From contig JBBQVS010000034.1 of assembly GCA_038211295.1 (NCBI GenBank), positions 1-37,939 of the forward strand: a DNA stretch of 37,939 nucleotides, in the 5' to 3' direction. Below are positions 7,101-15,593 of the stretch, piece after piece; positions within the stretch are counted from its first letter, which is position 1; every line of letters starts with the position of its first letter. Below the pieces are notes generated by a model. The model ran no database searches. It had not been told where the DNA came from and was given only the letters and a program-made list of their open reading frames with translations. The position numbers were made by a program, and so were the translations under genes. Origin of the DNA: JBBQVS01 sp038211295. GTDB taxonomy: Bacteria > Chloroflexota > Ktedonobacteria > Ktedonobacterales > Ktedonobacteraceae.

Positions 7101-10100
7101 ATGCAAGTCATCTTTGCAGGAGGTGCGAGTGGGGTTGGCGCGAGTTGTGTTGCAATCGAGTTGGCTAATCAATGGATTGTTGTCGATGCCGGTGTACGCG
7201 TGGACCGCAAGGCTGACCCTTTGCCCGATCTTGCCGTTCTTGAGGGTAAGGATGTACGGGCAATATTTGTCACGCACGCGCACGCCGACCATATCGGCGC
7301 GTTGCCGCTCGTACATCAAGCGTTTCCTCATGCGCCCATTTTTGCGTCGCGTGCCACGGGCCTGCTTATGGAAGTCATGCTTGCCGACGCGCTGAAAATC
7401 ATGACGCGTCGCGCCGTTGAAGAGATGGAATTACCGCTTTTCCCACAAGAGATGGTTGCGAGTATGCTCAACATGGTACGTCCGCTCCCCGTCGGAGAAG
7501 CACTCACGCTTGCCGAACTGCCGAATGTGACCGTGTATGCGAGTCGTGCCGGACATATCGCGGGTGCAGTTAGTTTCAGCTTCAAAGCTCCCGATGGTTC
7601 ACTTGTTGTCTCCGGCGATATTAGTATCACCCCTCAGCGTACTGTGCTGGGAGCTGTCGCGCCGCCTGTGAAAAACTGTGATATGCTGATTTTAGAGTCA
7701 ACCTATGGGGCGCGTTTGCACCCGAACCGTCAGGGGGAAGAACAGCGTCTCGCGCAGGCTGTCGCGGATGGCCTCGCACGCGGAGGGCATGTGCTCATTC
7801 CCTGTTTCGGTCTGGGGCGTGGGCAAGAACTGGTATTACTTTTGCAAGCGGCCCAGGATAGAGGGGAGACTCCCCCGTTTCCTATTTATGTCGACGGGCT
7901 GGTGCGGCGTGTTTGTTCGACCTATATGTTGCTGCCAGAGGCACTGACGCCCACGCTCCAAAGACAAATACGGAAGGGATACACGCCGTTTACTGGCCCC
8001 AACGTTTCGTTTGTGCGCGACGAGCGAGACCGTGAACGCATTCTCGCGGGTACGCCCGTCTGCATTGTCTCAAGTTCGGGTATGCTCACAGGTGGGCCAA
8101 GCGTCTGGTTCGCGGAACGGCTCGTCTCGAATCCCAATGCTTCGATTCTGATTACGGGCTATCAAGATGAAGAGTCGCCGGGGCGAAAACTGCTTGACCT
8201 TGCCGAGCAAAAGAAAAACACGCTGGATATGGGCGGCACCACGTTCCAGGTGCAGTGTCAGGTCGCCAAGTATAGCTTGTCCGCGCACGCGGATGGTGGC
8301 GAACTCGCGGCGTTTGCCGCCTCTGTTCATCCCAAACAGGTCGCGCTGGTACACGGTGACGAAGAGGCGCGGCTTGCGCTCAAAAGCAAACTGCTTGACA
8401 CCGAGGTGCTTCTACCCGCGAACGGTGCCACGCTTACTGTTCGACATGGTAAGCGTTCCACGTCCAGAACAGGTTCTGACGAAGGGGTCGCGCTCTCGAA
8501 ATTGCCTACCGGAATAGGGCAGGAGAGAACGTTTGAGTGGAAATATGTTGAAGAACTCTGGCACGCGATAACGCAGGTGCCTTCAATGCGGATCGTCACC
8601 GCACGCGAGCTGGCCCTTGTCTGGTACGGGCAGATTATACTGGAGGCTCAAGACGAGGAGGTGCTGGAGGACGTGACGCGCGACATCATGTATGTGCTGG
8701 CGGAAGACTACGAGCAAAAATACTTTGTGCGTCAGAATGCTCTTACCGAAGCTTACCGTGTACGGACGCAGAGTGAAGAGTCGCCGCAGGACGTGCTGCC
8801 CGACCTTGTAGGGCAGATAGTCCTATTGCTGGTTAGCCCTGAGAGCACTAAACCCGCTTTGTGCCGCGCTATTGAGCCAGGCACCTCTGTGCGTGTTACC
8901 CTCCCACGTAGCGTTTCATCGGACCGTGTGCGTTATTCCTTTTCGGCCTTGCTTGATGTGCTTGGCCCTGTTCCTCTGGACAAAGAAGACGTGCCACACA
9001 GTGTTTTGCTTGAGGAGTTGGTTCGTGCGGCGCGGCGCGTTCGTAGAAAAATATCGCCTCATGCGATGGCCCGTCAATGTAGTGTGGATGCCTCGTATAC
9101 GTTGAGTGAGATGTGCGAGATCGCGGGTGTTTCCGCACAGACCTTAGAGGAGCGGCTGGCAGTTGCGAAGGTTCTACACAAATACACGCGTCTTTTCCAG
9201 CGTAAAACGCCCTTTATGGAGGGTGATGGCACGGCTTTGTATGCACTCGCACCCGAATGGCAGGAGGCACTGCTTGAGCCAGAGGAGCAGTTGCGTCCGG
9301 ACCAGCACAGCATTCTTGAGGTTGTTGAACGTCATATTGGCTCGCCGCCCTCGCTGTACAAGCGTGGTATTGATCCGCAAACGGGCGATGTCACGCTCTC
9401 GTTTCACTTTCCCGACGTGGCGTGGCTTCAATATAAGGATGCATTAGAGAAGGCTGCCGACGAAGCGGGTATTATCATTACCGTCTCACCCAACGCTCAC
9501 CAAGGAATGCTTGCCTCGCTGGCACGCACACTTCTGCCGCAAGAACTCTCAACGCGCAGTGGTGCCTCGCTTTATCCCGAACAACATCTCGTTCAACTTA
9601 CATACGTTGGGCAGGCAACTCAGGAAGACATCACACAGGCGCAGGAACAGTTCCGTGAAAAAACAGGATGGGACATACAATACACGGGAGACGTACTTGT
9701 GCCAGTCTCCCCGAAAACGGAGGAACAGTCACCTGTAGTGAAAGAGGATGAGCAGGTTGTGTCAACTCAACAGAGAACACCTGCTGGAAAACGCCTCAAC
9801 CAGCAACTCGCCATGCAACTGGCGCAACACGAACTGAGCAAGCTCTCCGGCTATGCCAAGACGGGTGCCGATGTCAATAAGGGAATTCTGATGCCGCGCT
9901 TTACTTTTCCCGATGTGGCTCGGACGCGGTACGCTGACCAGTTCGCGCAATTGGAAGCCAAGACTGGTTGGGCGGTACATCTCTTTTCAGGCGTCAATCA
10001 AAATGCTCTAATCAGTATGGCTCTACATGTGTTACCCGCAAGTCTAGTGAGTAATACCACGCCTTCCCTGTATTTAAATCAACACAGCGTCAGCGTTACC

Positions 10101-10619
10101 TGTTCTGGCGAGGCGAGCGTGGACGAGATCGCGGCGGCGAAACAGCGTTTTGAGGAGGAGACGGGCTGGCGACTTGAGATACAGTTGCAAGCACACAAAC
10201 AGGCGAGCGGTGCCGTTTCGCAAGGTGAGGCTATGGCACTCGCAACCATGCTTTTCAGCGACGCCAACGATTTCTACCGCGTGGGCGTGGACACGAACCG
10301 CAAAGTCCTCTGGCTGCATTTCCACTTTCCTGACGCGGCCCGCACACGCTACGCCCAACAATTTCTAGAGCTTGAAGCGCAAACGGGCTGGCGTGTAGAC
10401 CTGCACGCCAACGCGCATCAAGATGCACTTGTAGAGGTCGCGCGTCGCCTCTTGTCCAACAAGGTGAGTATTGTCGGCAGATCACTGCATCATGTATTCA
10501 AAACCCTGCGCCTTAGCTGCATTGGCACTATCGACACGCAAGACCTTGCCGTCATACAAGAAGGTTTTCGAGAAGAGACAGGTTGGCGGCTGGACGTGGT
10601 GACGACGGATAAAGGCTAA
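7101..10619 (+). CDS. Beta-CASP metallo-beta-lactamase-fold protein with three C-terminal repeats
   Basis: A 1172-residue protein. Residues 1-450 form a metallo-beta-lactamase plus beta-CASP module like CPSF/RNase J-type RNA nucleases: metal motif HAHADH (59-64), H152, D173 in SGDIS, the beta-CASP acidic residue E199 in LESTYG, H396 in SAHADGGEL, and H418 in LVHGDEE. Residues 480-730 are unassigned and contain a helix-turn-helix-like stretch around YTLSEMCEIAGVSAQTL. Residues ~733-862, 898-1028 and 1040-1167 are three related repeats, each with an FPD...RY...TGW core, an N-x-(HN)-Q-x-x-(ML) motif and an ending like F-x-E-x-TGW. The start has AGGAAAGGA at good spacing. RNA processing is the likely role of the first part; the repeats' function is unknown. 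Confidence 0.85.
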   Translation: MQVIFAGGASGVGASCVAIELANQWIVVDAGVRVDRKADPLPDLAVLEGKDVRAIFVTHAHADHIGALPLVHQAFPHAPIFASRATGLLMEVMLADALKIMTRRAVEEMELPLFPQEMVASMLNMVRPLPVGEALTLAELPNVTVYASRAGHIAGAVSFSFKAPDGSLVVSGDISITPQRTVLGAVAPPVKNCDMLILESTYGARLHPNRQGEEQRLAQAVADGLARGGHVLIPCFGLGRGQELVLLLQAAQDRGETPPFPIYVDGLVRRVCSTYMLLPEALTPTLQRQIRKGYTPFTGPNVSFVRDERDRERILAGTPVCIVSSSGMLTGGPSVWFAERLVSNPNASILITGYQDEESPGRKLLDLAEQKKNTLDMGGTTFQVQCQVAKYSLSAHADGGELAAFAASVHPKQVALVHGDEEARLALKSKLLDTEVLLPANGATLTVRHGKRSTSRTGSDEGVALSKLPTGIGQERTFEWKYVEELWHAITQVPSMRIVTARELALVWYGQIILEAQDEEVLEDVTRDIMYVLAEDYEQKYFVRQNALTEAYRVRTQSEESPQDVLPDLVGQIVLLLVSPESTKPALCRAIEPGTSVRVTLPRSVSSDRVRYSFSALLDVLGPVPLDKEDVPHSVLLEELVRAARRVRRKISPHAMARQCSVDASYTLSEMCEIAGVSAQTLEERLAVAKVLHKYTRLFQRKTPFMEGDGTALYALAPEWQEALLEPEEQLRPDQHSILEVVERHIGSPPSLYKRGIDPQTGDVTLSFHFPDVAWLQYKDALEKAADEAGIIITVSPNAHQGMLASLARTLLPQELSTRSGASLYPEQHLVQLTYVGQATQEDITQAQEQFREKTGWDIQYTGDVLVPVSPKTEEQSPVVKEDEQVVSTQQRTPAGKRLNQQLAMQLAQHELSKLSGYAKTGADVNKGILMPRFTFPDVARTRYADQFAQLEAKTGWAVHLFSGVNQNALISMALHVLPASLVSNTTPSLYLNQHSVSVTCSGEASVDEIAAAKQRFEEETGWRLEIQLQAHKQASGAVSQGEAMALATMLFSDANDFYRVGVDTNRKVLWLHFHFPDAARTRYAQQFLELEAQTGWRVDLHANAHQDALVEVARRLLSNKVSIVGRSLHHVFKTLRLSCIGTIDTQDLAVIQEGFREETGWRLDVVTTDKG

Positions 10620-10636
10620 ATATATCTCTTGCGGAA

Positions 10637-10807
10637 TTGGAAAGAAGGCGCAAGCAGGTTCTTCTCATAAAAGAAAGAAACTCGCTTCCTGACGAAGTTT
10701 TTTATGCCGTTATCAAGTATTTCCAGAAGCCTGACACAGATGAGCGGGCCATTCTGTTTGATAGTATGTCAGACATACATACATGGTTAAACGAATATAT
10801 TGCCTGA
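10637..10807 (+). pseudogene. Short ORF without a normal start, probable gene remnant
   Basis: After the beta-CASP gene, one frame runs open from a TAA inside that gene's last codons to the TGA at 10805-10807. It reads like real protein: LERRRKQVLLIKERN, then LPDEVFYAVIKYF and DTDERAILFDSMSDIHTWL. There is no ATG or GTG in the first 40 codons; TTG at 10637 is the first possible start and has only GCGGAA before it. It is either the 3' end of a lost gene or a small gene using TTG. Product unknown. Confidence 0.4.
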
Positions 10808-10826
10808 CAATTTGCTTTCGTTTCGT

Positions 10827-11396
10827 TCATTCTTGCATTGTATGGCTTGCATCAATGACAAGAAAATAGGTACAAACGCCTTGATCGGTGTTGTAAAATG
10901 CGTGTTCTACATTAGCAGGAAAGAAAACTGAGTCTCCCATCTCTAAAAGAATGTGTTGCTCACCAAGAGTACATTCTAAGCTGCCTTGTACCACCGTGAT
11001 ATGTTCTTCAACCCCTGGCTGATGAGGTGGAAGATTTCCTGTACCTTGCCCTGACGGAAGCATATACCACAAAACTTCGATACCATGGTGTTGAAGTGCA
11101 GGAGCGAGAAGGTGTCGCTCAACCCCTGAGCGCGGGTCCACTAGAACACGTCGCTCACCTGCGCGTATAATTTGAATGCTGTCAACGGGCTTTTCTGGCT
11201 GCTCGCTTAAAAGATATGAAACACTGCATTTTAGTCCTTCTGCGATCTGGCTGAGAACCTTAATTGTCGGATTTTTCATATTTCGTTCAATGTCAGAAAG
11301 CATGGCACGGCTCACCCTTGCACGTTCGGCGAGTGCTTCTAGTGTCAAGCCCAGTTCCGTTCTTCTGACTCTAATCATCTCCCCTAACGCTTTCAT
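10827..11396 (-). CDS. XRE-family regulator with C-terminal cupin domain
   Basis: A 189-residue regulator. Residues ~6-60 are an XRE-type helix-turn-helix (LGLTLEALAERARVSRAML then SDIERNMKNPTIKVL). Residues ~110-180 are a cupin barrel with the metal-site style motif around PPHQPGVEEHITVV and a second strand set around MGDSVFFPANVEHAFYN. This layout is common in regulators that sense small molecules and control an adjacent exporter or catabolic gene. The EamA exporter gene is divergent, with 137 bases between, and the shared gap holds a promoter and a repeated motif. The ligand is unknown. Confidence 0.9.
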   Translation of the reverse strand: MKALGEMIRVRRTELGLTLEALAERARVSRAMLSDIERNMKNPTIKVLSQIAEGLKCSVSYLLSEQPEKPVDSIQIIRAGERRVLVDPRSGVERHLLAPALQHHGIEVLWYMLPSGQGTGNLPPHQPGVEEHITVVQGSLECTLGEQHILLEMGDSVFFPANVEHAFYNTDQGVCTYFLVIDASHTMQE

Positions 11397-11410
11397 TTCG
11401 TTTTTTTATC

Positions 11411-11478
11411 TCCTCTTTAGTGGAATAAAAACAAAAATTTCCTCTTTAGTTGACAAAGAAATAAAAAATCTTTATCAT
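11411..11478 (+). promoter_or_regulatory. Promoter of the EamA gene with repeated possible operator
   Basis: TTGACA (11450-11455) and TATCAT (11473-11478) are 17 bases apart, a near-ideal sigma-70 promoter facing the exporter gene. The 11-base motif TCCTCTTTAGT occurs at 11411-11421 and again at 11440-11450, the second copy touching the -35 box. The divergent XRE-cupin protein is the natural candidate to bind it, but this is inference. Confidence 0.6.
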
Positions 11479-11533
11479 AGAATTTGTTCTTCTATTGTAG
11501 TTGTTTCTACCAAAAAGTGAAAGTGTAGTTGAG

Positions 11534-12463
11534 ATGAAGATGCCGCTTTTCCGTAGTATCTCGCAGCAGACCGAGGGGATTGTGATGGGAAGTATTGGGG
11601 TGCTTTGCTTTAGTTTTACGCTCCCTGCAACCCGTTTGGCTGACCCGCTTTTAGGAGGCGTTGTTGTTGGGCTTGGACGTGCGCTTGTAGCGGCTATTCT
11701 GGCCCTTCTGTTGCTGCTTGTGCGACGTGAGTCATTGCCTGCGCGTCGTCACTGGCCTGGACTCGCCGTGGTTGCGCTAGGAGTCGTGGTTGGCTTTCCG
11801 CTTTTTTCTTCGCTGGCCTTGCAAAGTCTACCTGCTTCTCATGGTGCTGTTGTCACGGGTCTTCTGCCAGCAGTGACGGCGGTCATGGCTGTCGTGCGTG
11901 CTGGTGAGAGGCCATCAAAACTCTTCTGGGGAAGTTGTCTAGTGGGTGTGCTCGCCGTTTTGTTTTTTGCTCTCTCACAGGGGGCGGGACAACTGCACCC
12001 TGCTGATCTGCTTTTGCTGCTTGCCGTTTTGCTTGGAGGATTGGGTTATGCTGAGGGAGGACGTTTGGCACGAGAAATGGGTGGCTGGAGGGTCATTTGC
12101 TGGGCACTCGTTTTGATGGCACCATTTCTTGTTTTACCTGTTCTCTTCTCACTTCATCTACACGGAAACCCTGCACAACCTGCTGCGTGGTTTGGTTTTG
12201 CGTATGTTTGCATCGTCAGCATGTTTCTTGGTTTCTTTGCCTGGTATCGCGGCCTTGCCATTGGCGGAGTCGCGCGCACAGGGCAGTTACAACTGCTTCA
12301 ACCAGTATTGACGTTGCTATGGGCGTCTTTGCTCTTAGGAGAAAATATCACGCCATTGATGGTGCTTGCCTCTGTGTTTGTCATTGCCTGTGCTGCCGCA
12401 AGCCAATGGACGCGTAGACCCCGTGCTGTTCAAGCATCACTTAACGATGCAACGTTGCCATAA
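11534..12463 (+). CDS. EamA/DMT-family transporter
   Basis: A hydrophobic protein of about 309 residues with roughly ten membrane helices and the internal duplication of the drug/metabolite transporter superfamily. The first half begins GIVMGSIGVLCFSFTLPATR and the second near LLLLLAVLLGGLGYAEGGR. Members export amino acids, nucleosides or other metabolites. The frame is open from a TTG at 11501. ATG 11534 leaves a short cytoplasmic N-terminus before the first helix, as is usual for the family; ATG 11585 has the better ribosome-binding site (GAGGGG six bases before it) but would start within the first helix. The divergent XRE-cupin gene probably regulates it. Substrate unknown. Confidence 0.85.
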   Translation: MKMPLFRSISQQTEGIVMGSIGVLCFSFTLPATRLADPLLGGVVVGLGRALVAAILALLLLLVRRESLPARRHWPGLAVVALGVVVGFPLFSSLALQSLPASHGAVVTGLLPAVTAVMAVVRAGERPSKLFWGSCLVGVLAVLFFALSQGAGQLHPADLLLLLAVLLGGLGYAEGGRLAREMGGWRVICWALVLMAPFLVLPVLFSLHLHGNPAQPAAWFGFAYVCIVSMFLGFFAWYRGLAIGGVARTGQLQLLQPVLTLLWASLLLGENITPLMVLASVFVIACAAASQWTRRPRAVQASLNDATLP

Positions 12464-12602
12464 ACGTGTCGCGAGGGGAAAAACCCGTAGGAAGTGCTGT
12501 AATCTGCTTGTTCCACTTCAACACACACGGCAAGGTAAGTAGTGCAAGCACGGAAAGGTAGTCAAGCACACCATGAATAGTTGTTGGGATTGGCTTGTTC
12601 AT
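12441..12602 (-). pseudogene. Truncated small membrane-protein fragment
   Basis: On the minus strand a 53-residue frame starts MNKPIPTTIHGVLDYLSVLA, which resembles the N-terminus of a family of small multi-helix membrane proteins that open with IPTTxHGVLDYL. After one helix the sequence becomes unconvincing and stops inside the end of the EamA gene. No ribosome-binding site is visible. It is probably a remnant cut short by rearrangement; the IS-like end 62 bases upstream fits this. Confidence 0.4.
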
Positions 12603-12663
12603 AGAGGAAAAATAGTTCTCATGTTTTATTATGCAACGCCCGATGAAACAGAAAAGCCCAATC

Positions 12664-12712
12664 GTGAGGTCGGGAATCCCCTGCGTTTTATGCGCGGGGA
12701 GGATGTCAAGAA
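12664..12712 (-). mobile_element. IS200/IS605 (IS1341-like) end remnant
   Basis: Read on the minus strand, CTTGACATCCTCCCCGCG, then ATAAAA, then CGCAGGGGATTCCCGACC make a hairpin (CCCC-GCG against CGC-GGGG with one bulge). CATCCTCCCC...GGGGATTCC is the familiar end hairpin seen beside TnpB-type elements in many bacteria. No TnpA or TnpB frame is present, so this is a solo end or a degraded element. Confidence 0.55.
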
Positions 12713-12719
12713 GTATAGC

Positions 12720-12745
12720 AGGAGCATTGTTCACGCAATGCTCCT
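12720..12745 (-). terminator. Hairpin beyond ureG, probable urease operon terminator
   Basis: AGGAGCATTG (12720-12729) and CAATGCTCCT (12736-12745) form a perfect 10-bp stem with a six-base loop, 42 bases downstream of the ureG stop codon. The run after it on the minus strand (GCTATACTTCTT) is only weakly T-rich. Confidence 0.5.
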
Positions 12746-12786
12746 TTCAACCCGTTCACTGTGCGTCTCCAGGGCGGTAGTTGGAT

Positions 12787-13482
12787 TTACTGGCTATGCT
12801 CGTGGCTATGAGTATGGCCTGTATATGGTGCATGTGCGTCGATGATTGTACGGCGTTGAGCTTGCGGCATTTTGATTTGCTGCTCTAACCAGGCTAGCAC
12901 GGCGTCCAATCCTGTATTGTCTTTGAGGTTAGTAAACACAAAAGGCCGCCCTTCTCGTCGCAAGCGTGTGTCGTGTTCCATCACTGCTAACGAAGCTCCT
13001 ACGTGAGGGGCGAGGTCTATTTTGTTTATCAGCAGCAGGTCTGAGCGAATGATGCCGGGGCCACCTTTGCGGGGAATTTTGTCGCCCCCCGATACATCGA
13101 TGACGTAGATGGACACGTCTACCAGTTCGGGACTAAACGACGCGGCGAGGTTGTCTCCGCCACTTTCGACAAAGATTAGCTCCAATCCGACAAGGCTTTC
13201 CTCAAGGTCGGCAATCGCTTCCAGGTTCATCGATGCGTCTTCGCGGATAGCGGCATGTGGGCATCCGCCCGTTTCTACACCACGCACCCGCTCTTGTGGG
13301 AGTGTTCCTTGCCGCAAGAGAAACTCAGCATCTTCCCGTGTGTAGATATCGTTTGTGACTACCGCGAGGTTGTAGATGGGCCAGAGGCGTTTGCTCAAGC
13401 TATCCACCAGCGCGGTTTTGCCGCTTCCCACAGGGCCAGCGATGCCGACGCGAAAGGCGCGTGTAAAGGTGTCTTCTTGCAT
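12787..13482 (-). CDS. ureG: Urease accessory GTPase UreG
   Basis: UreG hydrolyses GTP to drive nickel delivery into apo-urease, acting with UreF and UreD. The 231-residue protein has the P-loop GPVGSGKTALV near residue 16, the conserved metal-site region VETGGCPHAAIREDAS, the ESGGDNLAA switch segment and the NKIDL guanine-recognition motif. It is somewhat longer than usual because of a C-terminal tail rich in histidine (HAPYTGHTHSHEHSQ). Such tails are more typical of UreE, which is missing here, so the tail may store or hold nickel. It is the last gene of the operon, 27 bases after ureC. Confidence 0.96.
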   Translation of the reverse strand: MQEDTFTRAFRVGIAGPVGSGKTALVDSLSKRLWPIYNLAVVTNDIYTREDAEFLLRQGTLPQERVRGVETGGCPHAAIREDASMNLEAIADLEESLVGLELIFVESGGDNLAASFSPELVDVSIYVIDVSGGDKIPRKGGPGIIRSDLLLINKIDLAPHVGASLAVMEHDTRLRREGRPFVFTNLKDNTGLDAVLAWLEQQIKMPQAQRRTIIDAHAPYTGHTHSHEHSQ

Positions 13483-13509
13483 TCTCGTTTCTTTCTGTGA
13501 AACATTTTC

Positions 13510-15234
13510 TTAGAACAAGAAATACTTTTGTGCCATTGGTAGCACTTTGGCGGGTTCACAGGTGAGCAACTCGCCATCAGCGCGTACCTCGTATGTCTCA
13601 GGGTCAACATCAATGCGGGGCGTTGCGGTGTTATGTAGCATATCCGCCTTTCCAATTGTGCGACAATGTTCAACCGCAACCGCATTCTTTTTGAGGCCGA
13701 GTTTCTCAGGGACACCTGCATCGAGTGCCGCCTGTGAAACAAAGGTTAGGCTTGTCGCGGCTGTTGCGCCACCGAAAGCTCCGAACATGGGACGGTAGAA
13801 GACAGGCTGGGGTGTTGGAATAGATGCGTTCGCGTCCCCCATTGCACTCCATGCGATAAAGCCACCTTTGACAATCATTTCTGGTTTGACTCCAAAGAAG
13901 GCGGGTCGCCACAGCACGATGTCCGCGAGTTTGCCCGGCTCAATCGAGCCAACGTGTTGCGCGATGCCATGCGTGATTGCGGGATTGATGGTGTACTTGG
14001 CGATGTAGCGTTTCACACGGAAATTATCGTTACGCGCGGAGTCCTGTGACAATGGGCCGCGTTGCACCTTCATTTTGTGTGCCGTCTGCCAGGTGCGAAT
14101 GATGACCTCGCCCACCCGTCCCATCGCCTGTGAGTCGCTCGAAAGCATACTGAAAACTCCTAGGTCGTGCAGAATATCCTCCGCCGCGATGGTTTCGGGT
14201 CGTATACGGCTCTCGGCAAAGGCCACGTCTTCGGGAACTTGTGGGTTGAGGTGGTGACAGACCATGAGCATATCCAGGTGTTCCGCGATGGTATTGACCG
14301 TGTAGGGACGGGTAGGATTGGTGGAGGAGGGCAGAATATTTGGGTAAGAGGCGATGCGAATGATGTCCGGCGCGTGACCGCCGCCTGCGCCCTCCGTGTG
14401 ATACGTGTGAATGGGGCGGCCCGCGATGGCGGCGATTGTGTCTTCGACAAAACCCGCTTCATTGAGTGTATCGGTGTGAATGGCGACTTGTACGTCGTAC
14501 TTGTCGGCGACGGTGAGGCACGTATCGATGGCGGCGGGCGTGGTTCCCCAGTCTTCGTGAAGTTTGAGGCCACACGCTCCCGCAAGAATTTGCTCTACCA
14601 GAGGTGCACCTGTCGCGGCGTTACCCTTGCCCAGAAAGCCAATATTGACGGGCCATGCCTCTGCCGCCTGTAGCATTCGCGCGAGATTCCAGGCACCCGG
14701 CGTACAGGTGGTCGCGTTCGTGCCAGTCGCGGGGCCTGTTCCCCCGCCGAGCATGGTTGTAACGCCACTGGAAAGTGCTTCTTGTATCTGCTGTGGGGCG
14801 ATAAAGTGAATGTGGCTGTCGATACCACCAGCGGTCACAAGCATGTTCTCGCCGGCGATGACTTCGGTTCCCGCGCCCACCACGAGTTGCGGGTCAACTC
14901 CGTCCATGGTGTCGGGGTTGCCAGCTTTGCCGACTTTTACAATGCGCCCATTTCTAATACCAATATCGCCTTTGACAATTCCCCAGTGGTCGATAATCAG
15001 TGCGTTCGTGATTACCAGGTCAAGCGTTCCATTGGCCTCTTCGCGGGTGGCGCGACTGCTCTGGCCCATGCCGTCGCGGATAACCTTTCCTCCGCCAAAG
15101 GTGATTTCATCGCCATAGACCGTGAAATCTTTTTCCACCTCGATAAGTAATTCGGTATCTGCCAGGCGCACTCTGTCTCCAAGTGTCGGCCCATACAAGT
15201 CCGTGTATGTGCGGCGTGGAATGCGTAAACTCAT
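13510..15234 (-). CDS. ureC: Urease alpha subunit UreC (catalytic)
   Basis: The catalytic subunit hydrolyses urea to ammonia and carbamate. The 574 residues match normal UreC length. Nickel ligands are visible: H141 and H143 in DSHIHF, the lysine to be carbamylated K224 in GLKLHEDWG, H253 in AIHTDTLNE and H279 in HTYHTEGAGGGHAPD. The flap region VCHHLNPQVPEDVAFAESRIR (spanning two short motifs, CHHLNP and FAESRIR) and SDSQAMGR are also present. All expected active-site residues appear intact, so the enzyme should be functional. It lies between ureB and ureG; ammonia production could serve nitrogen assimilation or pH control. Confidence 0.98.
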   Translation of the reverse strand: MSLRIPRRTYTDLYGPTLGDRVRLADTELLIEVEKDFTVYGDEITFGGGKVIRDGMGQSSRATREEANGTLDLVITNALIIDHWGIVKGDIGIRNGRIVKVGKAGNPDTMDGVDPQLVVGAGTEVIAGENMLVTAGGIDSHIHFIAPQQIQEALSSGVTTMLGGGTGPATGTNATTCTPGAWNLARMLQAAEAWPVNIGFLGKGNAATGAPLVEQILAGACGLKLHEDWGTTPAAIDTCLTVADKYDVQVAIHTDTLNEAGFVEDTIAAIAGRPIHTYHTEGAGGGHAPDIIRIASYPNILPSSTNPTRPYTVNTIAEHLDMLMVCHHLNPQVPEDVAFAESRIRPETIAAEDILHDLGVFSMLSSDSQAMGRVGEVIIRTWQTAHKMKVQRGPLSQDSARNDNFRVKRYIAKYTINPAITHGIAQHVGSIEPGKLADIVLWRPAFFGVKPEMIVKGGFIAWSAMGDANASIPTPQPVFYRPMFGAFGGATAATSLTFVSQAALDAGVPEKLGLKKNAVAVEHCRTIGKADMLHNTATPRIDVDPETYEVRADGELLTCEPAKVLPMAQKYFLF

Positions 15235-15261
15235 GAGTTGCTCCTCCCGTTGAAATGTATA

Positions 15262-15576
15262 TCAGGCAAGTGGGCCATTCACAAGGCCGTTATGACCGTA
15301 GATGCTTCGGCTACCGCCAAATGGAACCAGGCTCACCTCTTTCTCTTCCCCCGGTTCAAAGCGTACAGCAGTTCCGGCGGGAATATTAAGCCGCAAACCG
15401 TATGCTGCCTTTCTCTCAAATTCCAGCGCACGATTGACCTCAAAAAAGTGATAGTGGCTTCCCACTTGTATCGGTCTATCACCAGTGTGCTTGACCAGAA
15501 GCATCGAAATTGTGCGGCCTGCGTTCGCCTTGATCTCGCCCGCATCTTCATTCAGCAAATATTCGCCCGGTTTCAT
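15262..15576 (-). CDS. ureB: Urease beta subunit UreB
   Basis: A structural subunit of urease, 104 residues. It starts MKPGEYLL and has the family motifs VGSHYHFFEVNRAL and LNIPAGTAVRFEPGE followed by VPFGG. The separate beta subunit shows that this is the three-subunit bacterial form, not the fused alpha-beta type of Helicobacter. It lies 17 bases after ureA and 27 before ureC on the same strand. Confidence 0.97.
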   Translation of the reverse strand: MKPGEYLLNEDAGEIKANAGRTISMLLVKHTGDRPIQVGSHYHFFEVNRALEFERKAAYGLRLNIPAGTAVRFEPGEEKEVSLVPFGGSRSIYGHNGLVNGPLA

Positions 15577-15593
15577 ACGTGGTTCCTTTCCTC

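Noticed and set aside
14167..14673. 168-residue plus-strand frame inside ureC
   Set aside because: It is antisense to the highly conserved urease alpha subunit and is composed of complementary codon bias only.
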